In this document: positions 34,137 to 43,629 of the stretch, in pieces
Layout of the letters: each line of letters begins with the position of its first letter
Position numbering within the stretch: the first letter of the stretch is position 1
DNA from: Streptomyces sp. HUAS MG91
GTDB taxonomy: Bacteria > Actinomycetota > Actinomycetes > Streptomycetales > Streptomycetaceae
Assembly: GCF_040529335.1 (NCBI RefSeq)
Contig: NZ_CP159534.1
Span: forward strand, 1,240,001 to 1,304,000
Length of the DNA: 64,000 nt
Reading direction: 5' to 3'
Position numbers and translations under genes: made by a program
Notes under the pieces: generated by a model
What the model was told of the DNA's origin: nothing
What the model saw: only the letters and a program-made list of their open reading frames with translations
The model's database searches: none

Positions 34137-36155
34137 CTACCCGTCCGCGTGCGCCGCGCCAAGTGCCGTGTCCACGGCGGCCAGATGGCGGGCGACCGGG
34201 CCGAAGGAGACGAGACCACTGCCCGCCCCGGCCAACTCGGCTCCGGCGGCGGCGAGTTCGTCCCGGGCGCGGCGCAGGACCGGCAGGTGCCCCACGCTGG
34301 CGGCGGCCCGGGCGAGTACGCACCACAGGGCTTCCTGGAGGAGGTCGTGCGGGGGCCGGGGAACCGTCGTGAGCGCCTGCCCGGCCTCTTCGACGGCGCC
34401 CGAGGCGGCCAGCAGCAGGGGGTCGAGCCAGGGCCGGTAGGGGCCGGGGTCGAGGTGGGCGAAGTCGCCGGGGTCCGGCAGACCGTCGCCGCGCATGACC
34501 GGGACCAGTGCGACGAGGGCGGCGGCTCCCCGGGTCAGGCCGGGCATGCCGCAGTCGGCGGTCTCCGCCATGACGTGCGCGTACCGGGGACGGGCGGCGG
34601 GCCAGCCGTCGGTCTCGCTGGTGCGCAGCGCCCGGTACCAGGCGGTGAACACTCCGGCGAGCGGCCGTTCGTTGCGGTGCGCGAGCCGGTCGATCTCCTC
34701 GGCCTCGGTGTCCGCCTGCGGGAAGTCGCCGAGGCCGGCGAGCGCTTGCAGGCGGACGATACGGCCGAGTACTTCGTGCCCGGGGAGTTGGTGGTCGACG
34801 GCCAGCCGGGTCAGTTCCCCGCCGAGGGCCTCCCGGCGGGAGGCCGATCCGCACTCCGCGTACGCCTGCATGAAGGCGCCGTTGAGGGCGAACGTCAGGA
34901 GCGCGGGGTCGCCCAGGTGCCGGGCGATCCGGACGGCCTCCTCGGCGGCGCGTTCGGCGCGCCCGCGCCACGGCTCGGTGGCGGGAGCGTCGGCCGCGCG
35001 GGGCAGCGGCGCGTCGGCGGCGGCGTCGCCGCGGGACTCGACCGCCACCACGGACAGCAGCCGGGCGCGCAGCGCGGCCGGGCCGTCGGGGCCGAGGCGG
35101 GCGGCGGCGCGGGCGGCGGCCCGGGACAGCTCACCGGCGCCGTCGGGGTCGTCGGCGCGGGTCCACCCGGCCGGGACGTCGTAGGAGCCGATGAGCCGGG
35201 CGGCCAGTTCCGGGTCGCCGGTCGTCTCGGCCGCCGCGACGAGGTCCCGCCGGTGCCGGTGGGCCTCCTCCAGGCCGTCGGGGCCGGTCACGGCGAGGTC
35301 GCGCAGCAGCCCGGCGGTGGCGTGCAGCCGGGCCCGGGACCGGGCGGGCACCGAGCGGTCCCAGGACGCCGCGACCCGGTCCCAGACGCTGTCGGCCGTG
35401 CCGGCCGGTTCGGCGGCGGTGTTCTCCGTACCGCTGAGAATGCGTGCCCTCGTGCGCGCCAGGGCGCCCCCTGGACCGTGGGCGTCGCGGGCCAGGTCCA
35501 GCGTCTCCAGGGCCTCGCCGCGCCGCCCGGCCCGGTCGAGTGCGGTGGCCAGCAGCATCCAGCCGTCCTCGCGGCCGGGGTGGGCGGCGACATGGGCCCG
35601 CAGATCGGCCACCGCGTCGCGGGCGGCGCCGGTCGCCAGCAGGGCGTCGGCACGCCGCTCGACGGCGTCGAGGCGCAGCGCCTCGAGGCGGGCCCGCTCG
35701 GCCGCGGCCCACGCGGCGGCGGGGAAGTCGGCCAGGACCGGGCCCCGCCAGCAGGCGAGCGCAGCGTCCCACAGGGCGACGGCGGCGTGCGGCGCCGCCT
35801 CGGCGGCCCGCGCGGCGATGTCCTCGAACCGCCGGGCGTCCACCGTTTCGCGGCCGGCCCGCACGGCGTAGCCGGGGCCGTCGGTGACCAGCAGGCGGGA
35901 GGGCTCCCGGGGCGGGCGTCCGGGTTCCAGCGCCCGGCGCAGCGCCGCGACGAAGGTGCGGACCGCGCCGACGGCGCCCGCAGGCGGCTCGTCCTCCCAC
36001 AGGTCCGCCACCAGCCGGTCGACCGGCACCACTCGGCCCCGGGCGATCAGCAGCCGCCCGAGCACCTCACGGTGGCGGGGCGCGCCGAGCGGAAGGGGCG
36101 AGCCGTCGGCGTCCCAGGCGGCCACCGGTCCCAGCAGTCCGAACTCCACGCCCAC
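34137..36155 (-). CDS. AfsR/SARP-like regulator (OmpR-type DNA-binding plus BTAD and TPR-like regions)
   Basis: The product has 672 residues. It begins VEFGLLGPVAAWDADGSPLP and PRHREVLGRLLIARGRVVPVDRLVADLW, the winged-helix start of the SARP class, followed by VRTFVAALRRALEP. A BTAD region follows (DARRFEDIAARAAEA, WRGPVLADFPAAAWAAAERARLEALRLDAVERRADALLA). The rest is helical and repeat-like, with no Walker A, so it is not an AfsR ATPase. Two nearby GTG codons are possible; 36155 is preferred by the GAAGGGAC spacing. It diverges from the alpha/beta hydrolase gene over 161 bp and may control it. Its targets are not otherwise shown. Confidence 0.85.
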   Translation of the reverse strand: MGVEFGLLGPVAAWDADGSPLPLGAPRHREVLGRLLIARGRVVPVDRLVADLWEDEPPAGAVGAVRTFVAALRRALEPGRPPREPSRLLVTDGPGYAVRAGRETVDARRFEDIAARAAEAAPHAAVALWDAALACWRGPVLADFPAAAWAAAERARLEALRLDAVERRADALLATGAARDAVADLRAHVAAHPGREDGWMLLATALDRAGRRGEALETLDLARDAHGPGGALARTRARILSGTENTAAEPAGTADSVWDRVAASWDRSVPARSRARLHATAGLLRDLAVTGPDGLEEAHRHRRDLVAAAETTGDPELAARLIGSYDVPAGWTRADDPDGAGELSRAAARAAARLGPDGPAALRARLLSVVAVESRGDAAADAPLPRAADAPATEPWRGRAERAAEEAVRIARHLGDPALLTFALNGAFMQAYAECGSASRREALGGELTRLAVDHQLPGHEVLGRIVRLQALAGLGDFPQADTEAEEIDRLAHRNERPLAGVFTAWYRALRTSETDGWPAARPRYAHVMAETADCGMPGLTRGAAALVALVPVMRGDGLPDPGDFAHLDPGPYRPWLDPLLLAASGAVEEAGQALTTVPRPPHDLLQEALWCVLARAAASVGHLPVLRRARDELAAAGAELAGAGSGLVSFGPVARHLAAVDTALGAAHADG

Positions 36156-36316
36156 GGCAGGGTCCCTTCGCGCGCGGCGCCGTCCCGGGCGTGCCACGTG
36201 TCCACTCATCGATCGCTGATCCGGCGCCCACAACCTGGGAGACGTCCCCGGACGAGCCGGACCTTCGAGGTCACAGGCCCGGAACGTCCACTCTGCCACG
36301 AACCACAGGAGTCACT

Positions 36317-37198
36317 GTGACAACCCCGAGCATCCCCGGTTTCACCGAGCACCGTGTACGCGTCGACGACGGCGTCACGCTGAACGCCGCCGTCGGCGGT
36401 GCGGGGGCCCCGGTCGTCCTGCTGCACGGATTTCCGCAGACCCGTCTGATGTGGCGGCACGTCGCCGCCGATCTCGCCGCCGACCACACCGTCATCTGTC
36501 CCGATCTGCGCGGCTACGGCGCCAGCGACAAGCCCGCCGAGACCGGCCCCGACGTCTACGCCAAGCGGACCATGGCCCGTGACGTCGTACGCCTCGCGGC
36601 GGAACTGGGCCACGACCGGTTCACGCTGGCCGGTCACGACCGGGGCGCCCTGGTCGCCTTCCGGGCCGCCCTGGACCACCCGGACGCGGTCTCCCGCGCC
36701 CTCTTCCTCGACGTGCTGCCGACCCTGGACATGTGGGACGCCCTGCACGGGGTCTCCGCAGCGGTCGGCTTCCACCTCTACCTGATGGCGCAGCCCTCCG
36801 GCCTGCCCGAGCCGATGATCCAGGGAGCCGCCGACTCCTTCTTCGGCTACTTCCTCGACGTCTGGACCAAGGACCCGGCCGCGATCCCCGACGACGTCCG
36901 CGCCCACTACCTCGCCGCGTCCGCGGCGGCCGTGCCGTCCATCGTCGCCGACTACCGCGCCTCGGCCGGCGCGGACGTGGACCACGACAGCGCCGACAAG
37001 GAGGCGGGCAACCGGCTGGCGATGCCGGTGACCGTCCTCCAGCAGGACTGGGGCGCCGCGCTCGGCTACCACGCCCGGGGGCTGTGGAGTGCCTGGGCCG
37101 AGGATCTGGAGCACCGCACGGTGTCCTGCGGCCACTTCATGGCCGAGGAGGACCCGCAGCTGATCGCCGACGAGATCCGGGCGCTCGCCGAGCGCTGA
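36317..37198 (+). CDS. Alpha/beta hydrolase, epoxide hydrolase/haloalkane dehalogenase-like
   Basis: The product has 293 residues. The oxyanion region VVLLHGFPQTRLMW is followed by CPDLRGYGASDKP, the nucleophile motif AGHDRGALVAF with Asp, and a C-terminal CGHFMAEEDPQLIADEI that supplies the catalytic His. An Asp nucleophile (GHDRG) is typical of epoxide hydrolases and haloacid/haloalkane dehalogenases rather than esterases. The GTG at 36317 has AGGAG 5 nt upstream. It diverges from the SARP-like gene. Confidence 0.92.
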   Translation: MTTPSIPGFTEHRVRVDDGVTLNAAVGGAGAPVVLLHGFPQTRLMWRHVAADLAADHTVICPDLRGYGASDKPAETGPDVYAKRTMARDVVRLAAELGHDRFTLAGHDRGALVAFRAALDHPDAVSRALFLDVLPTLDMWDALHGVSAAVGFHLYLMAQPSGLPEPMIQGAADSFFGYFLDVWTKDPAAIPDDVRAHYLAASAAAVPSIVADYRASAGADVDHDSADKEAGNRLAMPVTVLQQDWGAALGYHARGLWSAWAEDLEHRTVSCGHFMAEEDPQLIADEIRALAER

Positions 37199-37303
37199 GC
37201 GGGCCCCGCCGGCTCCGTCAGGGGGCGGCGGGGGAAAGCGCCCGCGCGGGCCGCCCCTGTCCGGGACGGCCCGCGCGGTTCTGTCAGTGTGCCGGGGTCA
37301 CGA

Positions 37304-39853
37304 TCACGGGAACGACGTGATCTTGGACGGGGTGGTGCTGGTCCCCGAGGTCGGGGCGCCCGTGTTGTTCACGACGTGGGCGTACTGGCCCTTGCCGCCG
37401 AGCGAGATGACCTGGATGTCGTGCAGCTTGATGCCCGACTTCACCGGGACCTGGAAGCCGTGCTGCTGCACGATGCTCGGGTCCGAGGTGAAGTTGCAGT
37501 AGCTGCCCAGGCCCCACGCCTCATGCGTGTTGACGCTGTCGGCGACCTTGTAGGCCGCGTAGCCGACGATGCCGTCGTGGGTGATGGCGGCGGCGTTGGG
37601 CGCGTCGTACGCCTTCTCGTTCTGGAAGAAGATCGTGCGGCCGCGCTCACCGTTCCAGAGCACGTCGTACTTGTTGAAGTGCTCCACGAACAGGCCGGTG
37701 GCGAGGACGTCGTCGCCGTTCACGACGAGTCCGTAGTCGGCGCGGTTGGTCTCCCAGCCGACGCCGTCGCCGTGGTCGGCGCGCCAGATCCAGGTGTGGT
37801 CGACGATCACGTCGTCGCTGTTGACGACCACGGAGTTGGTGGCGAGGCCGGGGCCCGCGCCGCCGATCCGGATGAACACGTCCTGCATGGAGGTCGGGTT
37901 CGCGGCGTGGTCGGCGCTCGCGGTCGCGCCGCCGATCTGGAGCAGCGTGTCGGACTTCTTGGAACCGGCGTCGATCAGGAAGCCGGCCAGCTTGACGCCG
38001 TCGACGTCGGCGACGTGCATGGCGTCGACGCCGTTGTCCGGGACGATGGTGGCGAGGCCGAGGCCGAGGACCACCGTGTTGGCGCGGTTGACGTTGATGG
38101 TCTGGTCGAGGTGGTAGACGCCGGGCGTGAACAGCAGGTTCAGCCCCTGGGAGAGCGCCTGGTTGATGGTGGCCGCGGTCGCGCCGGGCTTGACCACGTA
38201 GAACTGGCTCAGCGGGAGCGAGGTGCCCGCGTTGGCGGGCCAGGACACGCCGCGCGCGTTGGTGCGCTTGGCCGGGACGAACACCTTGTAGTCGTTGCCG
38301 TCCAGGTACAGGAACGGCTTCTCGCGGGAGACCGGGGTGTTGTCGAGCGTGGTGTACGGGCCGGTGTCGAAGTTGGTCGCCGGGGCGCCCTGGACACCGC
38401 TGAACGTCATGTTCCACACGCCGTTGGTCCAGCCGCCGACCGAGCTGTCGCGGGTGTACCACTGCTGCTGCGAGTACGGGCCGACCGTGCCGTCGATCTT
38501 GGAGTCGGCGATGTAGCCGCCCGAAGCCCAGCCGTAGCCGTTCGGCGCGAGGTTGAGGCCGCCGGTGACGTGGATGCGGCGGAACGGCGCGGCCTGGGCG
38601 ACGGCCCAGCGGTCGGTGCCGTTCACCGGGTTGAGGGACAGGTTCTCGGCGGAGCGCCAGAAGTTCTGCGTGGCGTTGCCGTTGAACCAGCCGGCGTCGA
38701 CGGTGATGTCACCGTTGATCTTCGTGTCGTCGGGGTTGAGGCCGAGCCCGGAGATCGAGGTGTAGAAGCCGAGTTGGGCGTTGATGTTGTTGTACGTGCC
38801 GGGCTTGAGCAGGAACTGGTAGCGCTGCGAGCCGAACTGGTTCGACTCCTGCTGGGCGAAGACCTGGTCGAACTTGCCCTGCAGATTGGCCGTGTTGGGG
38901 TCGACGACGATGACGTTCGGGCCGAGGTCGCCGCCGCCCTCGACGGGCGGGGTGGTGGAGCCGGACCCGGTGTGCACCCCGACCTCCCACAGCGAGTAGC
39001 CGTAGCCGGTGGCGCGGGTGGTCCCGTAGATCCGCAGATAGCGGCCCGTGCCGCTGACGTCGTAGGAGGTGGTGCCGCCGGTCGCGCCGGTGACGTCCTT
39101 CAGGGTCGTCCAGTTCTGGCCGTCGGCGGAGGCCTGGATCTTGAAGGCCTTGGCGTACGCGGCCTCCCAGTTCAGGTCCACCTTGCAGATGCTCTGCGAC
39201 GAGCCGAGGTCGACCTGGACCCACTGCGGGTCGGACGCGGCGCTGGACCAGCGGGTGGCGGTGTCGCCGTCGAACGCGGCCGAGGCCGGGGTGCCGCCGT
39301 TCTCCGTGGAGGACGCGGTCGCCGGGTGGCCCTTGGCGGCGTTCGCGGTGGAGCAGCCGTCGGCCGGCGGGGTGGTGCCGGAGCTGCCGAAGACCTGGAA
39401 CTCCCAGAGGGAGTAGCCGTATTGCGTGGCGCGGGTGACGCCGGTCATGCGGACGTACCGGCCGGAGCCGGAGACGTCGACGGTGTCGGTGCCGCCGTCG
39501 GAGCCGGTGACCGACTTCAGGTCGGACCAGGTGCTCCCGTTGTCGGAGACCTGGATCTTGTAGTCCTTCGCGTACGCGGCTTCCCAGTTGAGGACGACCT
39601 TGCTGAGCGTCGCCGACGCGCCGAGGTCGACCTGGAGCCACTGGGAGTCGGTGGCCGCGGACGACCAGCGGGTGCCGTTGTCACCGTCGACGGCGTACGC
39701 CGCGGGCGTCCCGCCGTTCTCGGTGGAGGAGGCCGTGGCGGTCTTGCCCTGGGAGAGCGGGGTGTCGGCGGCCGCCGCCGACGGGGCCTGGGCGGGGATG
39801 GCCAGCAGCGCCGCCGCCGTGGCGAGCGCGATCCCCAAGGATCTGTGTCTCAT
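37304..39853 (-). CDS. Secreted protein with two tandem F5/8C domains and a beta-helix-like body
   Basis: The product has 849 residues. A signal peptide (RHRSLGIALATAAALLAIPA, cleavage near AAAADT) is followed by two related discoidin/F5/8C domains of ~135 residues. Each has ATASSTENGGTP, DG(D)xxTRWSSAA, QWxQVDLG, the LNWEAAYAK core and YGYSLWE. From about residue 305 (LGPNVIVVDPNTANLQGKFDQVF) a large Gly/Asn/Asp-rich beta region resembles right-handed beta-helix, GH55-like enzymes acting on polysaccharides. No catalytic residue set can be named with confidence. ATG 39853 has GGAG 8 nt upstream. It probably binds and attacks extracellular glycan. Confidence 0.85.
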   Translation of the reverse strand: MRHRSLGIALATAAALLAIPAQAPSAAAADTPLSQGKTATASSTENGGTPAAYAVDGDNGTRWSSAATDSQWLQVDLGASATLSKVVLNWEAAYAKDYKIQVSDNGSTWSDLKSVTGSDGGTDTVDVSGSGRYVRMTGVTRATQYGYSLWEFQVFGSSGTTPPADGCSTANAAKGHPATASSTENGGTPASAAFDGDTATRWSSAASDPQWVQVDLGSSQSICKVDLNWEAAYAKAFKIQASADGQNWTTLKDVTGATGGTTSYDVSGTGRYLRIYGTTRATGYGYSLWEVGVHTGSGSTTPPVEGGGDLGPNVIVVDPNTANLQGKFDQVFAQQESNQFGSQRYQFLLKPGTYNNINAQLGFYTSISGLGLNPDDTKINGDITVDAGWFNGNATQNFWRSAENLSLNPVNGTDRWAVAQAAPFRRIHVTGGLNLAPNGYGWASGGYIADSKIDGTVGPYSQQQWYTRDSSVGGWTNGVWNMTFSGVQGAPATNFDTGPYTTLDNTPVSREKPFLYLDGNDYKVFVPAKRTNARGVSWPANAGTSLPLSQFYVVKPGATAATINQALSQGLNLLFTPGVYHLDQTINVNRANTVVLGLGLATIVPDNGVDAMHVADVDGVKLAGFLIDAGSKKSDTLLQIGGATASADHAANPTSMQDVFIRIGGAGPGLATNSVVVNSDDVIVDHTWIWRADHGDGVGWETNRADYGLVVNGDDVLATGLFVEHFNKYDVLWNGERGRTIFFQNEKAYDAPNAAAITHDGIVGYAAYKVADSVNTHEAWGLGSYCNFTSDPSIVQQHGFQVPVKSGIKLHDIQVISLGGKGQYAHVVNNTGAPTSGTSTTPSKITSFP

Positions 39854-40388
39854 GCGTGTCACTCCGTGCGGGGGTGAGGGTGAAACGGCCGCGGGCGGCC
39901 TTCACCGAGTGAGCGCACGTCTGGATCGACGGGCGCGGTGGAGCGTGCTCCTACCGTGTCCGGAAGAGTTCAACGGCCAGAGAAATCAACTTAGTTCGCG
40001 GTTTGATTTAAGGGTCGAGGCAAGCGTTCGGCAAGACCTCGGCAACGTCTTCTTTTCACAACTCGAACGGACCGATCACCGAACGCGCGGCGACGGGAGC
40101 CCGTACGGGCCGCTCACCTGGCCCGACGGCACATCGGCGGAGTCGGCTCTCCCGCGTGCGCCGTCAGGGAATGGACACAACTGCCGTCCGCCGCGCCGAG
40201 GGCTCCGGGCTCCATGGCGCCTTTTCGGATGTTTCCCCCGATGGGATGACATGACGGGCCATGGTGCCGCCCGGTAGCCCGGGACGGGGTTAAGAGATCA
40301 GCGGGGCGTTGAACACTCCGGGACGACCACACGTACCGGAGTGAGACCCCCACGGACCCGGACCGCAGAGTCGAAAGGAACCGACGGA
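39854..40388. other. Gene-free region between divergent secreted-protein and Rieske genes
   Basis: This 535-bp gap contains an AT-richer stretch (about 39975-40065) with AACTTAGTT and TTTGATTTAAGG that may hold promoters for either side. I see no convincing ORF, RNA or repeat. Confidence 0.5.
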
Positions 40389-40862
40389 ATGACCGTTTCG
40401 CAGGAGTCCGCCCCTACCGATCCCCCTGTCCCCACCGGCCCCACCGCCCTCGGCCCGTGCCGCCGCAGCGTCGTCGCGGCGGTCGGCGCGGCCGGGATCG
40501 CCGCGGCGCTCACCGCGTGTGGCTCCGGCGACGGCGGCGGGTCGGGGCCCACGGGCGACGCCTCGGCGGCCGGCGGTGGCGTGCTCGCCAAGACCTCGGA
40601 CATCCCGGAGGGCGGCGGCAAGATCTTCGCCGATCAGGGAGTCGTGGTGACCCAGCCCAAGAAGGGCGAGTTCAAGGCGTTCACCGCCACCTGTACGCAC
40701 CAGGGCTGCAAGGTGACGAAGATCGAGGGCGGCACCATCGACTGCCCGTGCCACGGCAGCAAGTTCTCCATCGAGGACGGCAGCGTCAAGCACCCGCCGG
40801 CCACCCAGCCGCTGCCCGCGAAACAGATCAAGGTCAGCGGCGACTCGATCAGCCTGGCCTGA
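40389..40862 (+). CDS. Rieske [2Fe-2S] lipoprotein
   Basis: The product has 157 residues. The N-terminus has the twin-arginine start CRRSVVAAVGAAG and a following hydrophobic stretch ending in LTAC, so it is probably exported by Tat and lipidated. The Rieske cluster is complete: C102-T-H104 with C107, and C119-P-C121-H122; the two flanking Cys can form the usual disulfide. It is an electron carrier in the cell envelope. It lacks the cyt-b partner gene, so the redox partner is unknown. Confidence 0.92.
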   Translation: MTVSQESAPTDPPVPTGPTALGPCRRSVVAAVGAAGIAAALTACGSGDGGGSGPTGDASAAGGGVLAKTSDIPEGGGKIFADQGVVVTQPKKGEFKAFTATCTHQGCKVTKIEGGTIDCPCHGSKFSIEDGSVKHPPATQPLPAKQIKVSGDSISLA

Positions 40863-40880
40863 CCGGACGTCCCGCGGGCG

Positions 40881-41513
40881 TCAGCGGCGCTTCCACGCGC
40901 CGAGCACGTCCTGCGTCGTCGTCACGGTGGCGACCAGGGCGAGCGTGTTGCGGATCATCGCCGGGGTGTAGTCGGAGGGCACCCCGGCGATGGCGTCCCC
41001 GGGGACGACGACGTCGTAGCCGAGGTTCACGGCGTCGAAGACCGCGTTCGGTACGGCCACGTTCGCGGAGACCCCGGTGACGACGAGGGTGCGGCAGCCG
41101 AGGTTGCGCAGCAGCGGGTCGACGTCCGTGCCCGCGATCGGGGAGAGCCCGTGCAACCGCCGTACGACGAGGTCCTCGTCGGCGACCTCGATGGGCGGGG
41201 CGATCCGCACCGCCCTGCTGCCGGTGAGCTGCTGCACGGGCAGGCGTTCGGCGGCGCGGAAGAGGCGGCCGTTGCGGTTCGCGCCGCGCCCGTCGGGGCG
41301 GCGCTCCGCGACCGCGTGCAGGACCTGCGTGCCGCTCTCGTGGGCAGCGGCCACGAGCCGTGCGACCCGGACGAGGGCGCCGGACTTCCGTGCCTCGTCG
41401 GCCAGTTCGGGCAGGGCACTGTCGGTGCCGACCACGCCCTGCTGACACTCCACGGTGAGCAGTACGGTGTGGGCCGGGGCGAGCAGTTCGACCAGTTTCT
41501 CGTGTGTCGGCAT
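40881..41513 (-). CDS. Isochorismatase-fold protein lacking the catalytic triad
   Basis: The product has 210 residues with the cysteine-hydrolase fold: VLLTVECQQGVVG, RVARLVAAAHESGTQVL, LRNLGCRTLVVTGVSANVAVPNAVFDAVNLGYDVVV and a late IRNTLALVATV. The usual triad (Asp in strand 1, Lys, Cys in TGVxxNxCV) is replaced here by Glu22, Arg118/119 and Ala153. It is therefore probably not a hydrolase, and may be structural or binding. GGGAGA lies just upstream of ATG. Neighbours give no clear role. Confidence 0.85.
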   Translation of the reverse strand: MPTHEKLVELLAPAHTVLLTVECQQGVVGTDSALPELADEARKSGALVRVARLVAAAHESGTQVLHAVAERRPDGRGANRNGRLFRAAERLPVQQLTGSRAVRIAPPIEVADEDLVVRRLHGLSPIAGTDVDPLLRNLGCRTLVVTGVSANVAVPNAVFDAVNLGYDVVVPGDAIAGVPSDYTPAMIRNTLALVATVTTTQDVLGAWKRR

Positions 41514-41680
41514 GATTCTCCCTGCCCGTCGTCGGTCTGTCCGTGCGCCGTGCCGGTGCCGTGGGGGGCTGCTGGAGAGTAGCCACCATTGCGCCCGGAG
41601 GGAAGAGCCTCCATGCTGCCTTTCTGACGCATCGTCAGTACTTGGCGGTGATCTCGCAGTGATCTCGTGGAGGAGCAGCC

Positions 41681-42148
41681 ATGACCGTCGCCCAGCGCAG
41701 GGGCCGCAGAATCATGATGAGTCCCGACGAGCGGGACGCCTTTCTCGCGGCGCAGCGCACCTGCCGGGTGGCCACGGTGTCGGCCGACGGCACCCCGCAC
41801 GTCAGCCCGCTGTGGTTCCTGTGGGACGGCACGTCGCTGTGGCTGTACTCCCTTTCGCGCAGCCGCCGTTGGTCCGATCTGCGGGCGGACGCGCGGGTGG
41901 CCGTGGTGGTCGACGCGGGCGAGGACTACGGCGAGCTGCGCGGTGTCGAGCTGTCCGGCCGTGTCGAGTTCGTCGGCGAGTCCCCGCGGACGGGCGAGCC
42001 GTGCCCCGAACTCGATGCTCCGGAGCGGCAGTTCGCCGAGAAGAACTTCGGCCTGCCCACCATGGTGTACGACGGACGGCACGCCTGGGCCCGGCTGACC
42101 CCGGACAAGATCACCTCGTGGGACTTCCGGAAACTGGCCGACCTGTAG
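41681..42148 (+). CDS. Pyridoxamine 5'-phosphate oxidase-fold (PPOX class) oxidoreductase
   Basis: The product has 155 residues. It shows TCRVATVSADGTPHVSPLWFLWDGTSLWLYS and RWSDLRADARVAVVVDAG, then an LSGRVEFVGE strand and ITSWDFRKL at the C-terminus. The fold binds FMN or, in many Streptomyces members, F420 (or haem). The cofactor cannot be read from the sequence. GGAGGAG precedes the ATG. It stands alone and diverges from the isochorismatase-fold gene. Confidence 0.88.
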   Translation: MTVAQRRGRRIMMSPDERDAFLAAQRTCRVATVSADGTPHVSPLWFLWDGTSLWLYSLSRSRRWSDLRADARVAVVVDAGEDYGELRGVELSGRVEFVGESPRTGEPCPELDAPERQFAEKNFGLPTMVYDGRHAWARLTPDKITSWDFRKLADL

Positions 42149-42260
42149 CAGCCACCAGCAGCTAGGGGCGGCAGGTGGGCGCGGCGGCACATCAGCGCTG
42201 GGCAAGCGCCTCGAAAGACCCGAGCCCCGGCCCCGCTCGTCCGCCACCCGACGGCACCGC

Positions 42261-43592
42261 TCACGCGTACGTCCGCCCACCCCCCGGCCGAACGGCCGCG
42301 GCCACCACCTCCGCGACCCCGGCGATCTCGTCCACTCCTACCCGGGACACGGTGATCCGCACGCCGGGCCCGGCCCCGATCCGGAACCGCGCCCCCGGCG
42401 CCACCGCCCACCCGGCGTGCAGCAGCCGCGCCACCGCCCCGGTCTCGTCCGGCACCGGCACCCACACGTTCATCCCGCTGCGCCCGTACGCCACGACCCC
42501 CCGCTCGCCGAGCGCCGCGATCAGCGCGTCGCGCCGCTCCCCGTACGACGCGGCGACGGCCCGCGCGTCGACGGCCCCGCTCGCCCACAGCCCGGCGACG
42601 GCGCGCTGGGTGATCCGGCTGACCCAGCCGGGTCCGAGCCGCTGCCGCCCCCGCACCCGGTCGACCGTTCCGGCGTCCCCGGTCAGGACGGCGAGCCGCA
42701 GATCGGGCCCGTACGCCTTGGCCACCGAGCGCACGAACGCCCAGCGCCGGGTGACCCCGGCCAGTGGGTGCAGCGGCAGATCGACGATGCCGTGCCCGTG
42801 ATCGTCCTCGACGAGCAGCACGTCCTCGTGTGCGGCGAGGACCGCGCGCAGCGCCACCGCCCGCTCCGCGCTCACGGCCGCCCCGGTCGGATTCTGCGCC
42901 CGGCAGGTCACGACGACGGCCCGGGCCCCTTCCCGCAGCGCCCGCTCCACGTCGTCCGGCAGCGGCCCGTCGTCGTCGACGCCGACCGGCACGACCCGCA
43001 GCCCCAGCGCGGGCACGAGATCGAGCATGCTGCCCCACCCCGGGTCCTCGACGGCGACGGCGTCCCCGGCCCTCAGGTGCACGGCGAGGACGCGCTCGAT
43101 GGCGTCGAGCGACCCGGACGTCACGGCGACGGGACCGTCGGGCACTCCGTCCGCGTCGAGCGCCGCGCGGGCCCGCCGCACCAGCTCGGGCTCCAGCGAG
43201 TCGCTGCCGTACAGCACGGGTTCGGCGTCACCGACGGCAGCGGCGGCGGCGAACGCGTCCGCCAGCCTCGGCAGCAGCGCGACATCCGGGTTCCCGTCGG
43301 AGACGTCCCGGACCCCCGCCGGCACCTCCACCCGGATGTGCTCGCGGGCGGTGATGGCGGGCTTCGGCCGCACCCGGCTGCCGCGCCGCCCGGCCGTCTC
43401 GATGACCCCGCGCTCGCGCAGGGTCCGGTACGCGGCCGCGACCGTATTGGGGTTCACCCCGAGCCGCTCGGCCAACTCCCGCATCGGCGGGAGCAGTTGC
43501 CCCGGTTCCAGGCCGCCGTCGGCCACCGCCTGCTCCACGCTCGCGGAAATCTCTGCTGCGCGGCGCCCTCTGATCGGATACTCTCCTAGCAC
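42261..43592 (-). CDS. MocR-type GntR/aminotransferase fusion regulator
   Basis: The product has 443 residues. The N-terminal GntR winged helix reads LLPPMRELAERLGVNPNTVAAAYRTLRERGVIETAGRRGSRV. A fold-type I aminotransferase domain follows, with VTSGSLDAIERVLAVHLRAGDAVAVEDPGW, VTCRAQNPTGAAV, DHGHG and a Lys in FVRSVAKAYGPDLRLA at the PLP position. MocR proteins use PLP to sense ligands in vitamin B6 or amine metabolism. The GTG at 43592 has no upstream SD; AGGAGAG lies within the first codons, so the start is uncertain and may be leaderless. It is divergent from a PPOX gene over a perfect palindrome. Confidence 0.9.
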   Translation of the reverse strand: MLGEYPIRGRRAAEISASVEQAVADGGLEPGQLLPPMRELAERLGVNPNTVAAAYRTLRERGVIETAGRRGSRVRPKPAITAREHIRVEVPAGVRDVSDGNPDVALLPRLADAFAAAAAVGDAEPVLYGSDSLEPELVRRARAALDADGVPDGPVAVTSGSLDAIERVLAVHLRAGDAVAVEDPGWGSMLDLVPALGLRVVPVGVDDDGPLPDDVERALREGARAVVVTCRAQNPTGAAVSAERAVALRAVLAAHEDVLLVEDDHGHGIVDLPLHPLAGVTRRWAFVRSVAKAYGPDLRLAVLTGDAGTVDRVRGRQRLGPGWVSRITQRAVAGLWASGAVDARAVAASYGERRDALIAALGERGVVAYGRSGMNVWVPVPDETGAVARLLHAGWAVAPGARFRIGAGPGVRITVSRVGVDEIAGVAEVVAAAVRPGGGRTYA

Positions 43593-43602
43593 AAAGAGTA
43601 GT

Positions 43603-43616
43603 TTGCACTAGTGCAA
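43603..43616. promoter_or_regulatory. Perfect 14-bp palindrome TTGCACTAGTGCAA in MocR/PPOX divergent region
   Basis: The site lies in the 37-bp gap between the divergent starts (43592 and 43630), 11 bp from the first and 14 bp from the second. It is the natural operator for the MocR protein on both promoters. Confidence 0.7.
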
Positions 43617-43629
43617 TGGAGTCCGCAAC

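Noticed and set aside
37289..39877. Plus-strand open frame of 862 codons opposite the F5/8C protein
   Set aside because: Val/Gly/Ala-rich low-complexity peptide without motifs; the minus-strand gene has signal peptide, RBS and repeated domains.
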